This document shows, piece by piece, positions 7,194-15,735 of a DNA stretch of 64,000 bases (its first letter is position 1; each line of letters starts with the position of its first letter). A program made the translations under genes and the position numbers. The notes below the pieces were generated by a model, which was given only the letters and a program-made list of their open reading frames with translations, had not been told where the DNA came from and did not search any database. The stretch covers positions 6,020-70,019 of the forward strand of contig DASZIT010000148.1 of the NCBI GenBank assembly GCA_035948855.1, written 5' to 3'. The DNA is from DASZIT01 sp035948855 (GTDB lineage Bacteria; Actinomycetota; Acidimicrobiia; Acidimicrobiales; RAAP-2).

Positions 7194-8929
7194 GCGGCGA
7201 ACACCGTACGACCGTCAGTCCGTTTCACCAGCCGCGGGCGGTCTGGGCGGTTGCCTTCGCCTGCGTTGTCTCCTTCATGGGGATCGGTTTGGTCGATCCC
7301 ATCCTGCCGGCCCTGTCCAAGCAGCTGCACGCGTCACCGAGCTCGGTCGAGCTGCTGTTCACCAGCTACCTGGTAGTCACCGCGGTGGCCATGCTGGTGA
7401 CCGGGTGGGTGTCCAGCCGCATCGGTGGCAAGTGGACGCTGGTCGCCGGCCTGGTCTTGATCGTCGCCTTCAGTGCCGCCGCCGGCGCGTCTCACAGCAT
7501 CGCGGAGATCATCGACTTTCGCGCCGGTTGGGGGCTGGGCAACGCCCTGTTCATCGCCACTTCGCTGGCGGTGATCATCGGCGCCGCCTCCGGCGGCTTC
7601 TCCGGCGCCATCATCCTCTACGAGACCGCCCTCGGGGTCGGCATCGCCCTCGGCCCGCTGGTCGGCGGTGAGCTTGGGGGCGTCAGCTGGCGGGGGCCGT
7701 TCTTCGGGGTCGCGGTGCTGATGACCATCTCGCTGGTGGCGACCTTGCTCTTCGTCGACAACACGCCCCGTCCGGTTCGCAAGACGTCGATTCTCGAGCC
7801 GCTCAAGGCGTTGCGCCACCGCGGGCTGGCCACCATGAGCATCACCGCGCTGGGTTACAACTGGGGCTTCTTCACTCTGCTGGCCTACACCCCGTTCCCG
7901 ATGCATCTCGGGATCCATCAGCTCGGCTACGTCTTCACCGGCTGGGGTGTCCTGGTCGCCATCTTTGCGGTGTTCGCTGCCCCCCGGCTCCAAGCCCGCT
8001 TCGGTACTCCCCGGGTGTTGTACGTCAATTTGGCCCTCCTCGCCGCCGATCTGGTCGTCATTGCCGCCTTCACCTCCTCCAAGACCACCTTGATCGTGGC
8101 CGTCATCATCTCGGGGGCGTTTGTCGGGCTCAACAACACCCTGACCACCCAAGCCGTCATGCTGGTGGCGCCGGTCGAGCGTCCGGTGGCGTCCGCATCC
8201 TACGGATTTGTGCGCTTCATCGGCGGAGGACTAGCGCCCTACGTTGCCAGCAAGCTGGCCGCCGACTTCAACGTCCACGTCCCCTTCTACCTGGGCGCGG
8301 GGACCGTGGTCGCGGCGATCGCGGTGCTGGCCACCGGCCACTCACTGCTGACCCGGGCCGAACAGCAAGCGGAAAAGGAGGAGTTGATGGCGCCCATCCA
8401 CACGAGACAAGAATCTGACGGTGTTGCCCAATCCGGCGCGCCTTCGCCTGCCCCTGACCACCACCGCGGCCATCCTCCGATTCTGGCCGCGGTCGACGCC
8501 GGCTCCCAGGTGGGAGTCACCGACGCCGCCATCCGGCTCGCCCAGCTCTTCGACTGCCCGGTTGAGATCCTTCACGTCGTCGAGACCGACGTCATCGAGG
8601 AGCTGGCCGTCGACATCGAGACCCTGGATGCGGCCCGAGACATCATCGACGACAACGTAAACCGACTCCGCTCGGCCGGGATCGCCGGGGACGCCCATCT
8701 GGTCCGGGTGATCGGTGGCCACGGCGAGATTGGTCGCCGGATTGCTGAGTTCGCCACCGAATGCCACGCCCGGATGATCGTCGTCGGACCGCCGACGGAC
8801 GGCGAGATCGCCACGGCGTTCTCCGCCGGAGTCACCGACCAGCTGATCCGATACGCACCCTGCCCCGTTCACATCGTGCCGCTCGGTTCCGACCATGAGC
8901 CGACTTCGGCAGGTCAGATAGTCGGCTGA
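7190..8929 (+). CDS. MFS transporter fused to a C-terminal universal-stress-protein domain
   Basis: A 579-residue fusion. Residues about 10-390 form an MFS permease of about 12 membrane segments; MFS motif A is seen as GWVSSRIGGKWTLV. After a hydrophilic linker (about 392-425) residues 427-570 form a UspA-like domain (PPILAAVDAGSQVG, then CPVEILHVV, and a terminal CPVHIVPLG strand). The Usp ATP signature G-x2-G-x9-G(S/T) is not well kept, so nucleotide binding is doubtful. GTG start at 7190 overlaps the marR stop. The likely role is MarR-controlled efflux with a cytoplasmic sensory or stabilising tail. The transported compound is unknown. Confidence 0.85.
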   Translation: MSGEHRTTVSPFHQPRAVWAVAFACVVSFMGIGLVDPILPALSKQLHASPSSVELLFTSYLVVTAVAMLVTGWVSSRIGGKWTLVAGLVLIVAFSAAAGASHSIAEIIDFRAGWGLGNALFIATSLAVIIGAASGGFSGAIILYETALGVGIALGPLVGGELGGVSWRGPFFGVAVLMTISLVATLLFVDNTPRPVRKTSILEPLKALRHRGLATMSITALGYNWGFFTLLAYTPFPMHLGIHQLGYVFTGWGVLVAIFAVFAAPRLQARFGTPRVLYVNLALLAADLVVIAAFTSSKTTLIVAVIISGAFVGLNNTLTTQAVMLVAPVERPVASASYGFVRFIGGGLAPYVASKLAADFNVHVPFYLGAGTVVAAIAVLATGHSLLTRAEQQAEKEELMAPIHTRQESDGVAQSGAPSPAPDHHRGHPPILAAVDAGSQVGVTDAAIRLAQLFDCPVEILHVVETDVIEELAVDIETLDAARDIIDDNVNRLRSAGIAGDAHLVRVIGGHGEIGRRIAEFATECHARMIVVGPPTDGEIATAFSAGVTDQLIRYAPCPVHIVPLGSDHEPTSAGQIVG

Positions 8930-8931
8930 CC

Positions 8932-9444
8932 ATGGCCGCCTCCAACGACATGGATCGCGACTCGCAGCCACGAGAACGGTCGACCGAACGCAAGGGAGCC
9001 CCGGCCAAGACGGTGATCGTCATCGGGATCGACGGCTCGGAGACTTCCTGGGATGCGTTCTGGTGGGCGTGCGGGGAAGCCGGGCGCACATCCGGCCGGG
9101 CCATCGCGGTGTTCGTCAGTCCCATCGGCGGCACCGGTGCGGCGGCGGCCGCCGCTCGCTACCCGGTGTCCATCGACGTTCGGGCATTCGATGAGGTCGC
9201 CATCGCTCAGGCCGAGCAACTGCGCAACGAGGCACAACTGTACGCGGCCGACCGAGGTGTCGATCTCAGCTTCGTTCACGTGCGGGGTGGCACCGCCAAG
9301 GAACTCCTGCGGGTGGCGGAATCCGATCACGCCGATCTGATTGTGGTCGGTCGATCCGCCAAAGCCTGCCACCATCTGGCCGGCTCCCTCGGACGACGCC
9401 TCATCCGAAGACGGCGGGCGCCCATCGTTGTGGTCGTGCCGTAG
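8932..9444 (+). CDS. universal stress protein family protein
   Basis: A 170-residue single-domain UspA-like protein. The first strand (KTVIVIGIDGSETSWDAFWW) and the VVGRSAK loop followed by GSLGRRLI and IVVVVP match the fold; the ATP motif is partly degenerate. It starts 2 bases after the MFS-Usp stop, so it is the third gene of the marR operon. It may pair with the fused Usp domain, since these domains commonly dimerise. The first 20 residues are a charged extension of uncertain reality; the next in-frame start would be internal to the fold. Confidence 0.85.
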   Translation: MAASNDMDRDSQPRERSTERKGAPAKTVIVIGIDGSETSWDAFWWACGEAGRTSGRAIAVFVSPIGGTGAAAAAARYPVSIDVRAFDEVAIAQAEQLRNEAQLYAADRGVDLSFVHVRGGTAKELLRVAESDHADLIVVGRSAKACHHLAGSLGRRLIRRRRAPIVVVVP

Positions 9445-9628
9445 GAGGCCAGGAGCTCGGCCTCCGGAGGGCATGGGGAGAGCTTCCCGGGCAGGGAAAT
9501 GGTGCGGTCGCCAAAAGCACATGCAAATGCAACGCCCCTATCAATGTCTGTTTACCTTCGCCTCGTAGCGTGATTGGTGGCAGCCGATACGCACCGCGAT
9601 TCCTTTCGAACCCATCCCTGGAGGTCCG

Positions 9629-10138
9629 ATGACCGCAACCAACAAGATCCGCGTCGCCACCGCCGACAAGACGGGAGCCATCACCCTGGTATGCGCGGAG
9701 GTTTCCTCCGCCATCGGGATGTCCGTGCAGCCCGAATTCCAAGAGATCGAAGGCGATTGCCTCATTCTCGAGCTCCGCCTCGGCGATGAGAAGACTCACT
9801 CGCCCCACCCGACCCGCCTGGCCATCGCGGTTGACAATGCCGCGCCGGCCGTCCAGGTGCTGAGCGCATGGAAGGAGCCGGATTCCGCCGAGCCCCTTCC
9901 CAAGCACTGCCACAATGTGCTGGGCGTCCAGTTCGACACCATGCCGCCGGTTGCCCATCGTGCCCTGATCGACAGCCTGCCGACGGCCCAGTGGGACCGC
10001 TTCGACGCATCCTGGCATCTGGCCGTGCCGTCGGTGTTCGCCACCCGGCCCCTGGTGGGGTTGTCGCATCGACGTGGCTACACCCACCGGTTCACCTCGT
10101 TCGAGGCCGCCGCCATCCGAGGAGGCCTCGCCTCTTGA
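9629..10138 (+). CDS. hypothetical protein
   Basis: A 169-residue protein not recognised. It is soluble, with no signal or membrane segment, and has a central PKHCHNVLGVQFD segment with Cys and His and a C-terminal RRGYTHRFTSFEAAA. The ATG at 9629 is well supported: TGGAGG lies 5 bases upstream, and a TAGCGT box about 60 bases upstream could be its -10. It stands alone between the Usp gene and a thioesterase gene. The good ribosome site and codon pattern suggest a real gene, but no function is offered. Confidence 0.65.
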   Translation: MTATNKIRVATADKTGAITLVCAEVSSAIGMSVQPEFQEIEGDCLILELRLGDEKTHSPHPTRLAIAVDNAAPAVQVLSAWKEPDSAEPLPKHCHNVLGVQFDTMPPVAHRALIDSLPTAQWDRFDASWHLAVPSVFATRPLVGLSHRRGYTHRFTSFEAAAIRGGLAS

Positions 10139-10184
10139 GCGCCTCACGTCGACCGGAGTGATCGTTGGCCGGGGCAACCTCCGG

Positions 10185-10190
10185 TAGCGT
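10185..10190 (+). promoter_or_regulatory. -10 box for likely leaderless thioesterase transcript
   Basis: TAGCGT in a CCGGTAGCGT context ends 8 bases before the ATG at 10199. Confidence 0.4.
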
Positions 10191-10198
10191 TCTCGACC

Positions 10199-10843
10199 AT
10201 GTCGAGCCAGCCGTTTGCCGAGAATCGACCCCCGGTCACACCGTTCATCGATCCATTCGCCAACGTCACCGTCGATACCGAGCGGGGTGGTGCGCCCTAC
10301 GCGCGCTTCCTCGAGCTCTTTCGCACCCTCCAGGACACGGTGGTCAGTTCCAATCCGCCCGAGGACGTGTGGGACGAGGTGTCTGCCCAGTTGAAGACGG
10401 CGATCGACCTCCTCGAACCGTGGGCCGCTCCCGAGTGGCAACGCCCGGCGGGCATGCGGGTCGATCTTCCCGGCCGGGGGAATCCGCTGCTGGTTCCTTT
10501 CGTCTGGGACGACGAATCCGAGGGTCACGTCCGGGGCCGAGTCGTGTTCCGCCCCTTCCACCTGGGTGGGAACAGTGCCGCCCACGGGGGTACCCTGCCG
10601 CTGCTCTTCGATGACGTGCTGGGCCGACTGGCCAATTCCGTCGGTGGCACCATCGGGCGCACGGCATACCTGCACGTCAACTACCGGAAGATCACCCCAA
10701 TCGGAGTAGAGCTCCAGGTTGACGCCACCGTCGAGCGCATCGAAGGGCGAAAGCGCTGGGTCAGTGCGCGTCTCTCCGACCATGGCACCCCGATCGCCGA
10801 CGCCGAGGGGCTCTTTGTCGAGCTACTGCCCGGCCAGCCGTAG
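10199..10843 (+). CDS. PaaI-type hotdog-fold thioesterase
   Basis: A 214-residue protein. The C-terminal half (about 95-210) is a 4HBT/PaaI hotdog domain: LGGNSAAHGGTLPLLFDDVLG matches the family helix that normally reads NxxGxxHGG...D, and LHVNYRKITPIG matches the second strand pair. These enzymes cleave acyl-CoA thioesters. The N-terminal 90 residues are an extra helical segment without recognised match. The gene converges on an acyl-CoA synthetase gene (stops 9 bases apart), suggesting a shared role in acyl-CoA turnover, but the substrate is unknown. Confidence 0.82.
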   Translation: MSSQPFAENRPPVTPFIDPFANVTVDTERGGAPYARFLELFRTLQDTVVSSNPPEDVWDEVSAQLKTAIDLLEPWAAPEWQRPAGMRVDLPGRGNPLLVPFVWDDESEGHVRGRVVFRPFHLGGNSAAHGGTLPLLFDDVLGRLANSVGGTIGRTAYLHVNYRKITPIGVELQVDATVERIEGRKRWVSARLSDHGTPIADAEGLFVELLPGQP

Positions 10844-10852
10844 CCAAACCAG

Positions 10853-12406
10853 CTACGACAGGATCTTGTTGGCTCCGCTGCCCCAATACTTGTCACGGAG
10901 CAGTCGCTTGTAGAGCTTGCCGGTCGGCAGCCGCGGCAGTTCCGGATCGAAGTCGATGGAGCGCGGGCACTTGAGATGGGCGAGGTGCTGGCGGCAGAAT
11001 TGGATCAGTTCCTTCTCGATATCGGGACCGGATTCGACCGAGGGCATCAGCTGGACGACCGCCTTCACCTCCTCTCCGAGGTCGGGGTTCGGGACCCCGA
11101 ACACCGCGGCGTCGGCCACCTTGGGGTGAGTGATGAGCAGGTTTTCGCACTCCTGTGGGTAGATGTTGACGCCGCCGGAGATGATCATGAAGGTGGCCCG
11201 GTCGGTGAGGTAGAGATAGCCGTCGTCATCGAGGTAGCCGACATCCCCGACGGTGATCATCGAGCCGTCGGTTGACGTCGATTCCTTGGTCTTCTCGGTG
11301 TCGTTGAAGTAACGGAAGCGTGTCGCCGGCTTGAACCACAGCGTGCCGGGTGATCCGGGGGCAACCGGATCGAACGAGTCGTCCAGGATGTGCAACTCGC
11401 CGATGATCACCTTGCCGACGGTTCCCGGGTGGGCCAGCCATTCTTCACTGTCACAGGCACTGAACCCGATGGCCTCGGTCGCCCCGTAGTACTCGATGAT
11501 GATGGGCCCCCACCACTCGATCATCTGCCGCTTGACCGGTATCGGACAGGGTGCGGCAGCGTGGATGGCAACCTCCAGCGAGGACAGGTCATAGCGGCTG
11601 CGCACCTCGTCAGGCAGCTTGAGCATCCGGCTGAACATGGTTGGCACCAGTTGACTGTGGGTCACCCCGTACTGCTCCACCAGCTGCAGGTAGCGCTCGG
11701 GGTCGAACTTCTCCATGATGACCACCGTGCCGCCGTTGCGGATGGCCAGGCCGACGGCGGCCTGGGGCGCCGAGTGGTACAGAGGGGCGGGCGAGAGGTA
11801 GATGAGGCCCTCCCGATACCGCCACAGCTGCTCCAAGAAGGTGAACAGACGGGTCGGCCTCCCGGGCGGGCTCTCGTCCAGCGGCCGGAGGATTCCCTTG
11901 GGCCGGCCGGTGGTCCCCGATGAATAGAGCATGGCGCTGCCGAGGGATTCGTCGTCGATCGGAGTGTCCGGAAATCCGGCGGTCGCCGCTTGGTAGTCGA
12001 CGAAGGGTCCGTCCTCACCGGCGCCGTCGACCAGGAGACAGAGGGACACGCCCGGGCAGTGGCGGAGGGCCTCCTCCGCCACCTCCCGGCAGGCCCGGGA
12101 GGTGATCAGCACTTTCGATTCGCTGTTGTTGAGGATGTAGGTCAGTTCTTCGGCATTGAGGAAGGAATTCACGCAGGTGTAGTACAGGCCGGCTCGCTCA
12201 CCGGCACTGCAGGTCTCCAGGTACCGGCTGTTGTTCTCCATGAAGATGGCGTAGTGGTCCGAGCGGCCTAGCCCATGGCCTCGGAGCAAGTGGGCCAGGC
12301 GGTTCGTCCGGGCTTCGAATTCGGCGTAGCTGACCGTCTCGCCGGTGGAGGCCATGATGAAGGCCGCTTGTTCAGCCCGCTCGATGGCGTGGGCACCTGG
12401 ATACAT
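10853..12406 (-). CDS. AMP-dependent acyl-CoA synthetase (FadD-like)
   Basis: A 517-residue ANL-superfamily enzyme. The P-loop-like motif LYSSGTTGRPKGI, the YGATEAIGF segment, the TGD-like motif in VGDVGYLDDDGYLYL and the C-terminal LPRLPTGKLYKR with the catalytic lysine are all visible. It activates a carboxylic acid as acyl-AMP and transfers it to CoA. Length is normal for fatty or aryl acyl-CoA ligases. GAGGAG lies about 9 bases before the ATG at 12406. It is transcribed divergently from an aldo/keto reductase gene and convergently to a thioesterase gene. Chain length or ring specificity cannot be told. Confidence 0.9.
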   Translation of the reverse strand: MYPGAHAIERAEQAAFIMASTGETVSYAEFEARTNRLAHLLRGHGLGRSDHYAIFMENNSRYLETCSAGERAGLYYTCVNSFLNAEELTYILNNSESKVLITSRACREVAEEALRHCPGVSLCLLVDGAGEDGPFVDYQAATAGFPDTPIDDESLGSAMLYSSGTTGRPKGILRPLDESPPGRPTRLFTFLEQLWRYREGLIYLSPAPLYHSAPQAAVGLAIRNGGTVVIMEKFDPERYLQLVEQYGVTHSQLVPTMFSRMLKLPDEVRSRYDLSSLEVAIHAAAPCPIPVKRQMIEWWGPIIIEYYGATEAIGFSACDSEEWLAHPGTVGKVIIGELHILDDSFDPVAPGSPGTLWFKPATRFRYFNDTEKTKESTSTDGSMITVGDVGYLDDDGYLYLTDRATFMIISGGVNIYPQECENLLITHPKVADAAVFGVPNPDLGEEVKAVVQLMPSVESGPDIEKELIQFCRQHLAHLKCPRSIDFDPELPRLPTGKLYKRLLRDKYWGSGANKILS

Positions 12407-12510
12407 CTGGCTGGCTCCTCGGTGGTGGCCGTTCTCCGGTGGTTCACGGTAGATCGGTCTGTCCCGGACGTCGAACGTATCGCAGCGGACCGATGTCTGG
12501 GGCCGGCCGG

Positions 12511-12516
12511 TAGCCT
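12511..12516 (+). promoter_or_regulatory. -10 box for likely leaderless aldo/keto reductase transcript
   Basis: TAGCCT in a CCGGTAGCCT context ends 6 bases before the ATG at 12523. Confidence 0.42.
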
Positions 12517-12522
12517 GCCGAA

Positions 12523-13386
12523 ATGACTCTTGGCGATACCTTTCCGATGGGCCCGAAGACCGTGCACCGCATGGGATTTGGAGTCATGCAGCTCCCCGGT
12601 CCCGGCGTCTTCGGTCCTCCGCGTGACCGGGCGGAGGCGCTGGCGGTGTTGCGCCGGGCCGTCGAACGCGGGGTGGACCACATCGACACCGCGCAGTTCT
12701 ACGGGCCCGACGTCGCCAACCAGCTCATCCACGAGGCGTTGCATCCCTACCCGGCGGAGTTGGTTCTGGTGAGCAAGGTGGGGGCCCGCCGGGACGACAC
12801 CGGGCAGTGGTTGCCCGCCCAGACTCCTTCCGAACTCCGGGCCGGCGTCGAGGACAATCTCAGAACCCTCGCGGTTGACCAGGTCGACGTGGTGAACCTC
12901 CGGATCATGGACCACCCCGAGGTCGCCCTCGAGGACCAACTGAGCACCATGATCGAGATGCGCACCGAGGGTCTGATCGGGGGTATCGGGCTGAGCAATA
13001 CCACCGCCGACCAGCTGGCGGCGGCCCGCACCGTCACCGACATCGCCTGCGTGCAGAACGCCTTCAATGTCGTCGACCGTTCGTCGCAGGCCGTACTCGA
13101 CGCCTGCCGAGCCGAAGGGATTGCCTTCGTGCCCTTCTTCCCGTTGGGTTCGGCCTTCGGCGGTGAGCACAACACCGTCCTCGAGGCTCCGGCCGTGGTT
13201 GCCGCCGCGGGTCGGCTGGGTGCCACGGTTGCCCAGGTGGCTCTGGCCTGGTTACTGGACGACTCCCCCAACGTCCTGTTGATTCCAGGAACCTCGTCGC
13301 TCGCCCACCTGGAGGAGAACCTGACCGCCTCGGACATCGAGCTCGACGAGACTTCCCGCCAGGAGCTCGGAACCATCGGCGGGTAG
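12523..13386 (+). CDS. aldo/keto reductase
   Basis: A 287-residue NADPH-dependent oxidoreductase of the aldo/keto reductase fold. MGFGVMQLPG near the N-terminus, GVDHIDTAQFYGPD with the catalytic tyrosine and LVSKVG with the catalytic lysine are visible, and the C-terminal LIPGTSSLAHLEENL binds the cofactor 2'-phosphate. It would reduce aldehydes or ketones; the substrate is unknown. It is divergent from the acyl-CoA synthetase gene, with 116 bases between the starts. Downstream it converges on the CHAP/repeat protein gene. Confidence 0.9.
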   Translation: MTLGDTFPMGPKTVHRMGFGVMQLPGPGVFGPPRDRAEALAVLRRAVERGVDHIDTAQFYGPDVANQLIHEALHPYPAELVLVSKVGARRDDTGQWLPAQTPSELRAGVEDNLRTLAVDQVDVVNLRIMDHPEVALEDQLSTMIEMRTEGLIGGIGLSNTTADQLAAARTVTDIACVQNAFNVVDRSSQAVLDACRAEGIAFVPFFPLGSAFGGEHNTVLEAPAVVAAAGRLGATVAQVALAWLLDDSPNVLLIPGTSSLAHLEENLTASDIELDETSRQELGTIGG

Positions 13387-13426
13387 GACAACCGTCGTAT
13401 CTACCTCACCCGACGGCGTCGGTGCC

Positions 13427-15076
13427 TCAGCCGCCTCCGAAATAGATGGCATCGAAAGAGAAGACCTGACCGGCGGCGTCGACCAGCCAGTATCCCGGCG
13501 TTGCGCTGGACCGGTTGGAGGCCATGCCCACCACCGGCGTGGCCGGGGGGCTGGCTCCGGTCGAACCGTGGAACCGCGCATCACCGAAGCCGAAGATGCC
13601 ACCGTCGGAGGCCACAAACCAGTATCCCCGGCCGTCGGCGGTCGGGGCCATCCCGTTCACCGGCTTGTTCAGGGACATGGCCCCGGTCGAGCCGAAGTAG
13701 GTGGCATCGCCGAAGGCGAAGATGCCGCCATCGGTGGCCACCAGCCAGTAGCCGCCCCCATCGGAGACGGAGGCGATCCCGACCACCGGCCTGTTCAGGC
13801 GGACCGCGCCCATGGATCCGTGGAAGGTGGCGTCACCGAAGGCAAAGATGCCACCGTCCGAAGCCACCAGCCAATAGCCGGCGCCGTCCCGGGTCGGCGC
13901 CAGGTCCACGATGGGGGCGTTGAGGTGTTGCCCACCCATCGAGCCGAAGAAGCCGGCGTCACCGAAGGAGAAGGTCCCCCCGTCCCCGGCCACCAGCCAA
14001 TAGCCCTTGCCGTCCGGGGTCGAGACGATGTGGGCGATCGGTGAGTTAAGCGGCTGGCCGGCGATCAGACCGTAGGACACCGCGTCACCATGAGGTGACA
14101 CTCCTCCCGCCGCGTCGGCCAACCAGTAGCCGCCGCCGTCCGGGGTGGCATCCATGCCCACCACCGGTGCGGTCAAGGTTCCCACCCCGGGGGGAGGCGA
14201 CGAACCGGGCGGCCCCGCCGCCACCCCTGCGCAGCCCGGCAAGGTGGTGTTGGCGGTGCCGGGTCCGACGTTGTAGGCGACCACACAGATCTGGTGGGGT
14301 GAGCCGTCGACTCCGATCTTCATATCGAACCCGTGGGGCCCGACATCGCTGCGCGGAAGGTTGGCCGATCCAATTCCGCCGGTGGGCACGCCGTCGACCG
14401 TCATCTGCACGGACACCGGATTGCTCCCGGCGTTGGGGTCGGAGGCCCAGCCGATGACTTCGACGCCTCCGTTGATTCGCTTGACGCTTTCGAGATTCCC
14501 GGTCGGGTTCCCCGACAGGCCGGTCATGTCGTCGATATGGATGAACCCGGTGAACGCGGATGTCGGCACACCACTACGGACGTCGTACCCGCCAAGGGTG
14601 TTGTAGTCGTACTCCTCGACGTCAACGGTCCCGTTGGGCTCGACGTTGGCTACCCAGGCCACATGGCCCAGACTCCCGGTGCCCCCGCTGTCGGCGGCGT
14701 TCCAGGCCACCGATCCGATCGCCGGGGTGCCGTTCACCGGAATACCGAGCGACATCGCCGCCACTCCCCAGTTGTTGGCATTCCCCCACTGGGGACCGCC
14801 GTAAAAGTCGTTGAAGGCGACCCCGTTGGCGTTGTTGAGGCGCCAGGCCGCAAACGACGTGCACTCCCGGTTGAAGAACCTCCAGGGATCGATGACCGCG
14901 TCTTTGGCGGCGCTGGCCAGATTGGCGGGGTAGTCGTTGCCGAGCACGGCCGCGCCGGCGGTGGGTGTAGGCGCGCCCAGCTGGACGAGGGAGGCGACCA
15001 ACGCCACGAGTGCCAATCGGTGGAGCCCACGGGAACCCCATCCGGCCCGCGGGATGTGACGCGACGCCAAGGGCAT
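13427..15076 (-). CDS. secreted CHAP-domain protein with C-terminal GYWLVASDGG repeats
   Basis: A secreted protein of about 549 residues. MPLASRH... opens a signal peptide (hydrophobic 21-36, likely cleavage after TAGA). A CHAP amidase domain follows (about 50-185) with catalytic Cys72 in NRECTSF and His138 in LGHVAWV, suggesting cleavage of peptidoglycan peptides. Residues 190-300 resemble no domain I can name with confidence. The C-terminus holds about six repeats of roughly 38 residues with GYWLVASDGGIFAFGDA cores, probably a beta-propeller-like module. ATG 15076 is chosen because it gives a good signal peptide; starts at 15115 or 15130 are possible. It is divergent from the sigma-factor gene. 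Confidence 0.85.
   Translation of the reverse strand: MPLASRHIPRAGWGSRGLHRLALVALVASLVQLGAPTPTAGAAVLGNDYPANLASAAKDAVIDPWRFFNRECTSFAAWRLNNANGVAFNDFYGGPQWGNANNWGVAAMSLGIPVNGTPAIGSVAWNAADSGGTGSLGHVAWVANVEPNGTVDVEEYDYNTLGGYDVRSGVPTSAFTGFIHIDDMTGLSGNPTGNLESVKRINGGVEVIGWASDPNAGSNPVSVQMTVDGVPTGGIGSANLPRSDVGPHGFDMKIGVDGSPHQICVVAYNVGPGTANTTLPGCAGVAAGPPGSSPPPGVGTLTAPVVGMDATPDGGGYWLADAAGGVSPHGDAVSYGLIAGQPLNSPIAHIVSTPDGKGYWLVAGDGGTFSFGDAGFFGSMGGQHLNAPIVDLAPTRDGAGYWLVASDGGIFAFGDATFHGSMGAVRLNRPVVGIASVSDGGGYWLVATDGGIFAFGDATYFGSTGAMSLNKPVNGMAPTADGRGYWFVASDGGIFGFGDARFHGSTGASPPATPVVGMASNRSSATPGYWLVDAAGQVFSFDAIYFGGG
13430..14185 (-). repeat. tandem coding repeats (about 38 residues, GYWLVxxDGGxFxFGDA type)
   Basis: Six units with cores GYWLADAAG, GYWLVAGDGG, GYWLVASDGG, GYWLVATDGG, GYWFVASDGG and GYWLVDAAG, each followed by a GDA or equivalent turn and a G(S/T)(M/T)G step. 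The first and last units are the most divergent, as in capped repeat arrays. They encode the C-terminal half of the CHAP protein. Confidence 0.85.
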
Positions 15077-15267
15077 ATCGACTTCTACCACGGTCGCAAG
15101 CCCAACTGGTGCCATAGGACCAACGTGCAAGGCCCGCGGGACCTCTCAGTGAGCCGAATCCATCGGGTTTGACGACGGTCCACCCACCTTTTCGGGATCA
15201 AACCGGAAAACTTCGGTTGGGATGTCAACCTTTGGGGACGCTCGTTCGTGAAGATAGGCAGAGACGT

Positions 15268-15735
15268 ATGGAACATGGCGCCGAGATTGAGAGCTTCGAC
15301 GATGCCTTCGACCGTCTATTTCGCATTGCCTATCGCTCCGCCTACCGACTCCTCGGCTCCCGGGAAGATGCCGAGGACGTGGCCATCGACGCGCTCACCC
15401 GGGCTTCCCTCCACTGGCGAAAGGTGCGGACCGATCCGGCGCCGTGGGTCACCACCGTTTCGGCCAACCTCGCCATCGACATCTGGCGGCGCCGGAAGCG
15501 GACGCCGATCCACCTACCGAGCTCCGAGACCGATCCGATCGACAGCCGGCGGATCGACCTGGTGCGGGCGCTCGAGCATCTTCCTCGTCGCCAGCGGGAC
15601 ACGGTGGTGCTCCGCTATTTCGCCGATCTCACCGAATCCCAGACCGCGGAGGCTCTGGGCATCTCGACCGGGACCGTCAAGCAGCACGCGTCCCGGGCCA
15701 TGGTCGCCCTCAAGCAGGAGCTGGGAGAACCATGA
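15268..15735 (+). CDS. ECF sigma factor, SigE-family type
   Basis: A 155-residue sigma-70 family protein with only regions 2 and 4. Region 2 spans FDRLFRIAYRSAYRLLGSRE and the following AEDVAIDAL helix; region 4 spans LPRRQRDTVVLRYFADLTES with the helix-turn-helix ISTGTVKQHASRAM. Length and pattern match the actinobacterial SigE-like ECF group. The frame begins further upstream, but ATG 15268 places region 2 at the usual distance. Its stop overlaps the next start (ATGA at 15732-15735), so the downstream membrane protein is coupled and is the best candidate for its regulator. Target promoters are unknown. Confidence 0.9.
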   Translation: MEHGAEIESFDDAFDRLFRIAYRSAYRLLGSREDAEDVAIDALTRASLHWRKVRTDPAPWVTTVSANLAIDIWRRRKRTPIHLPSSETDPIDSRRIDLVRALEHLPRRQRDTVVLRYFADLTESQTAEALGISTGTVKQHASRAMVALKQELGEP

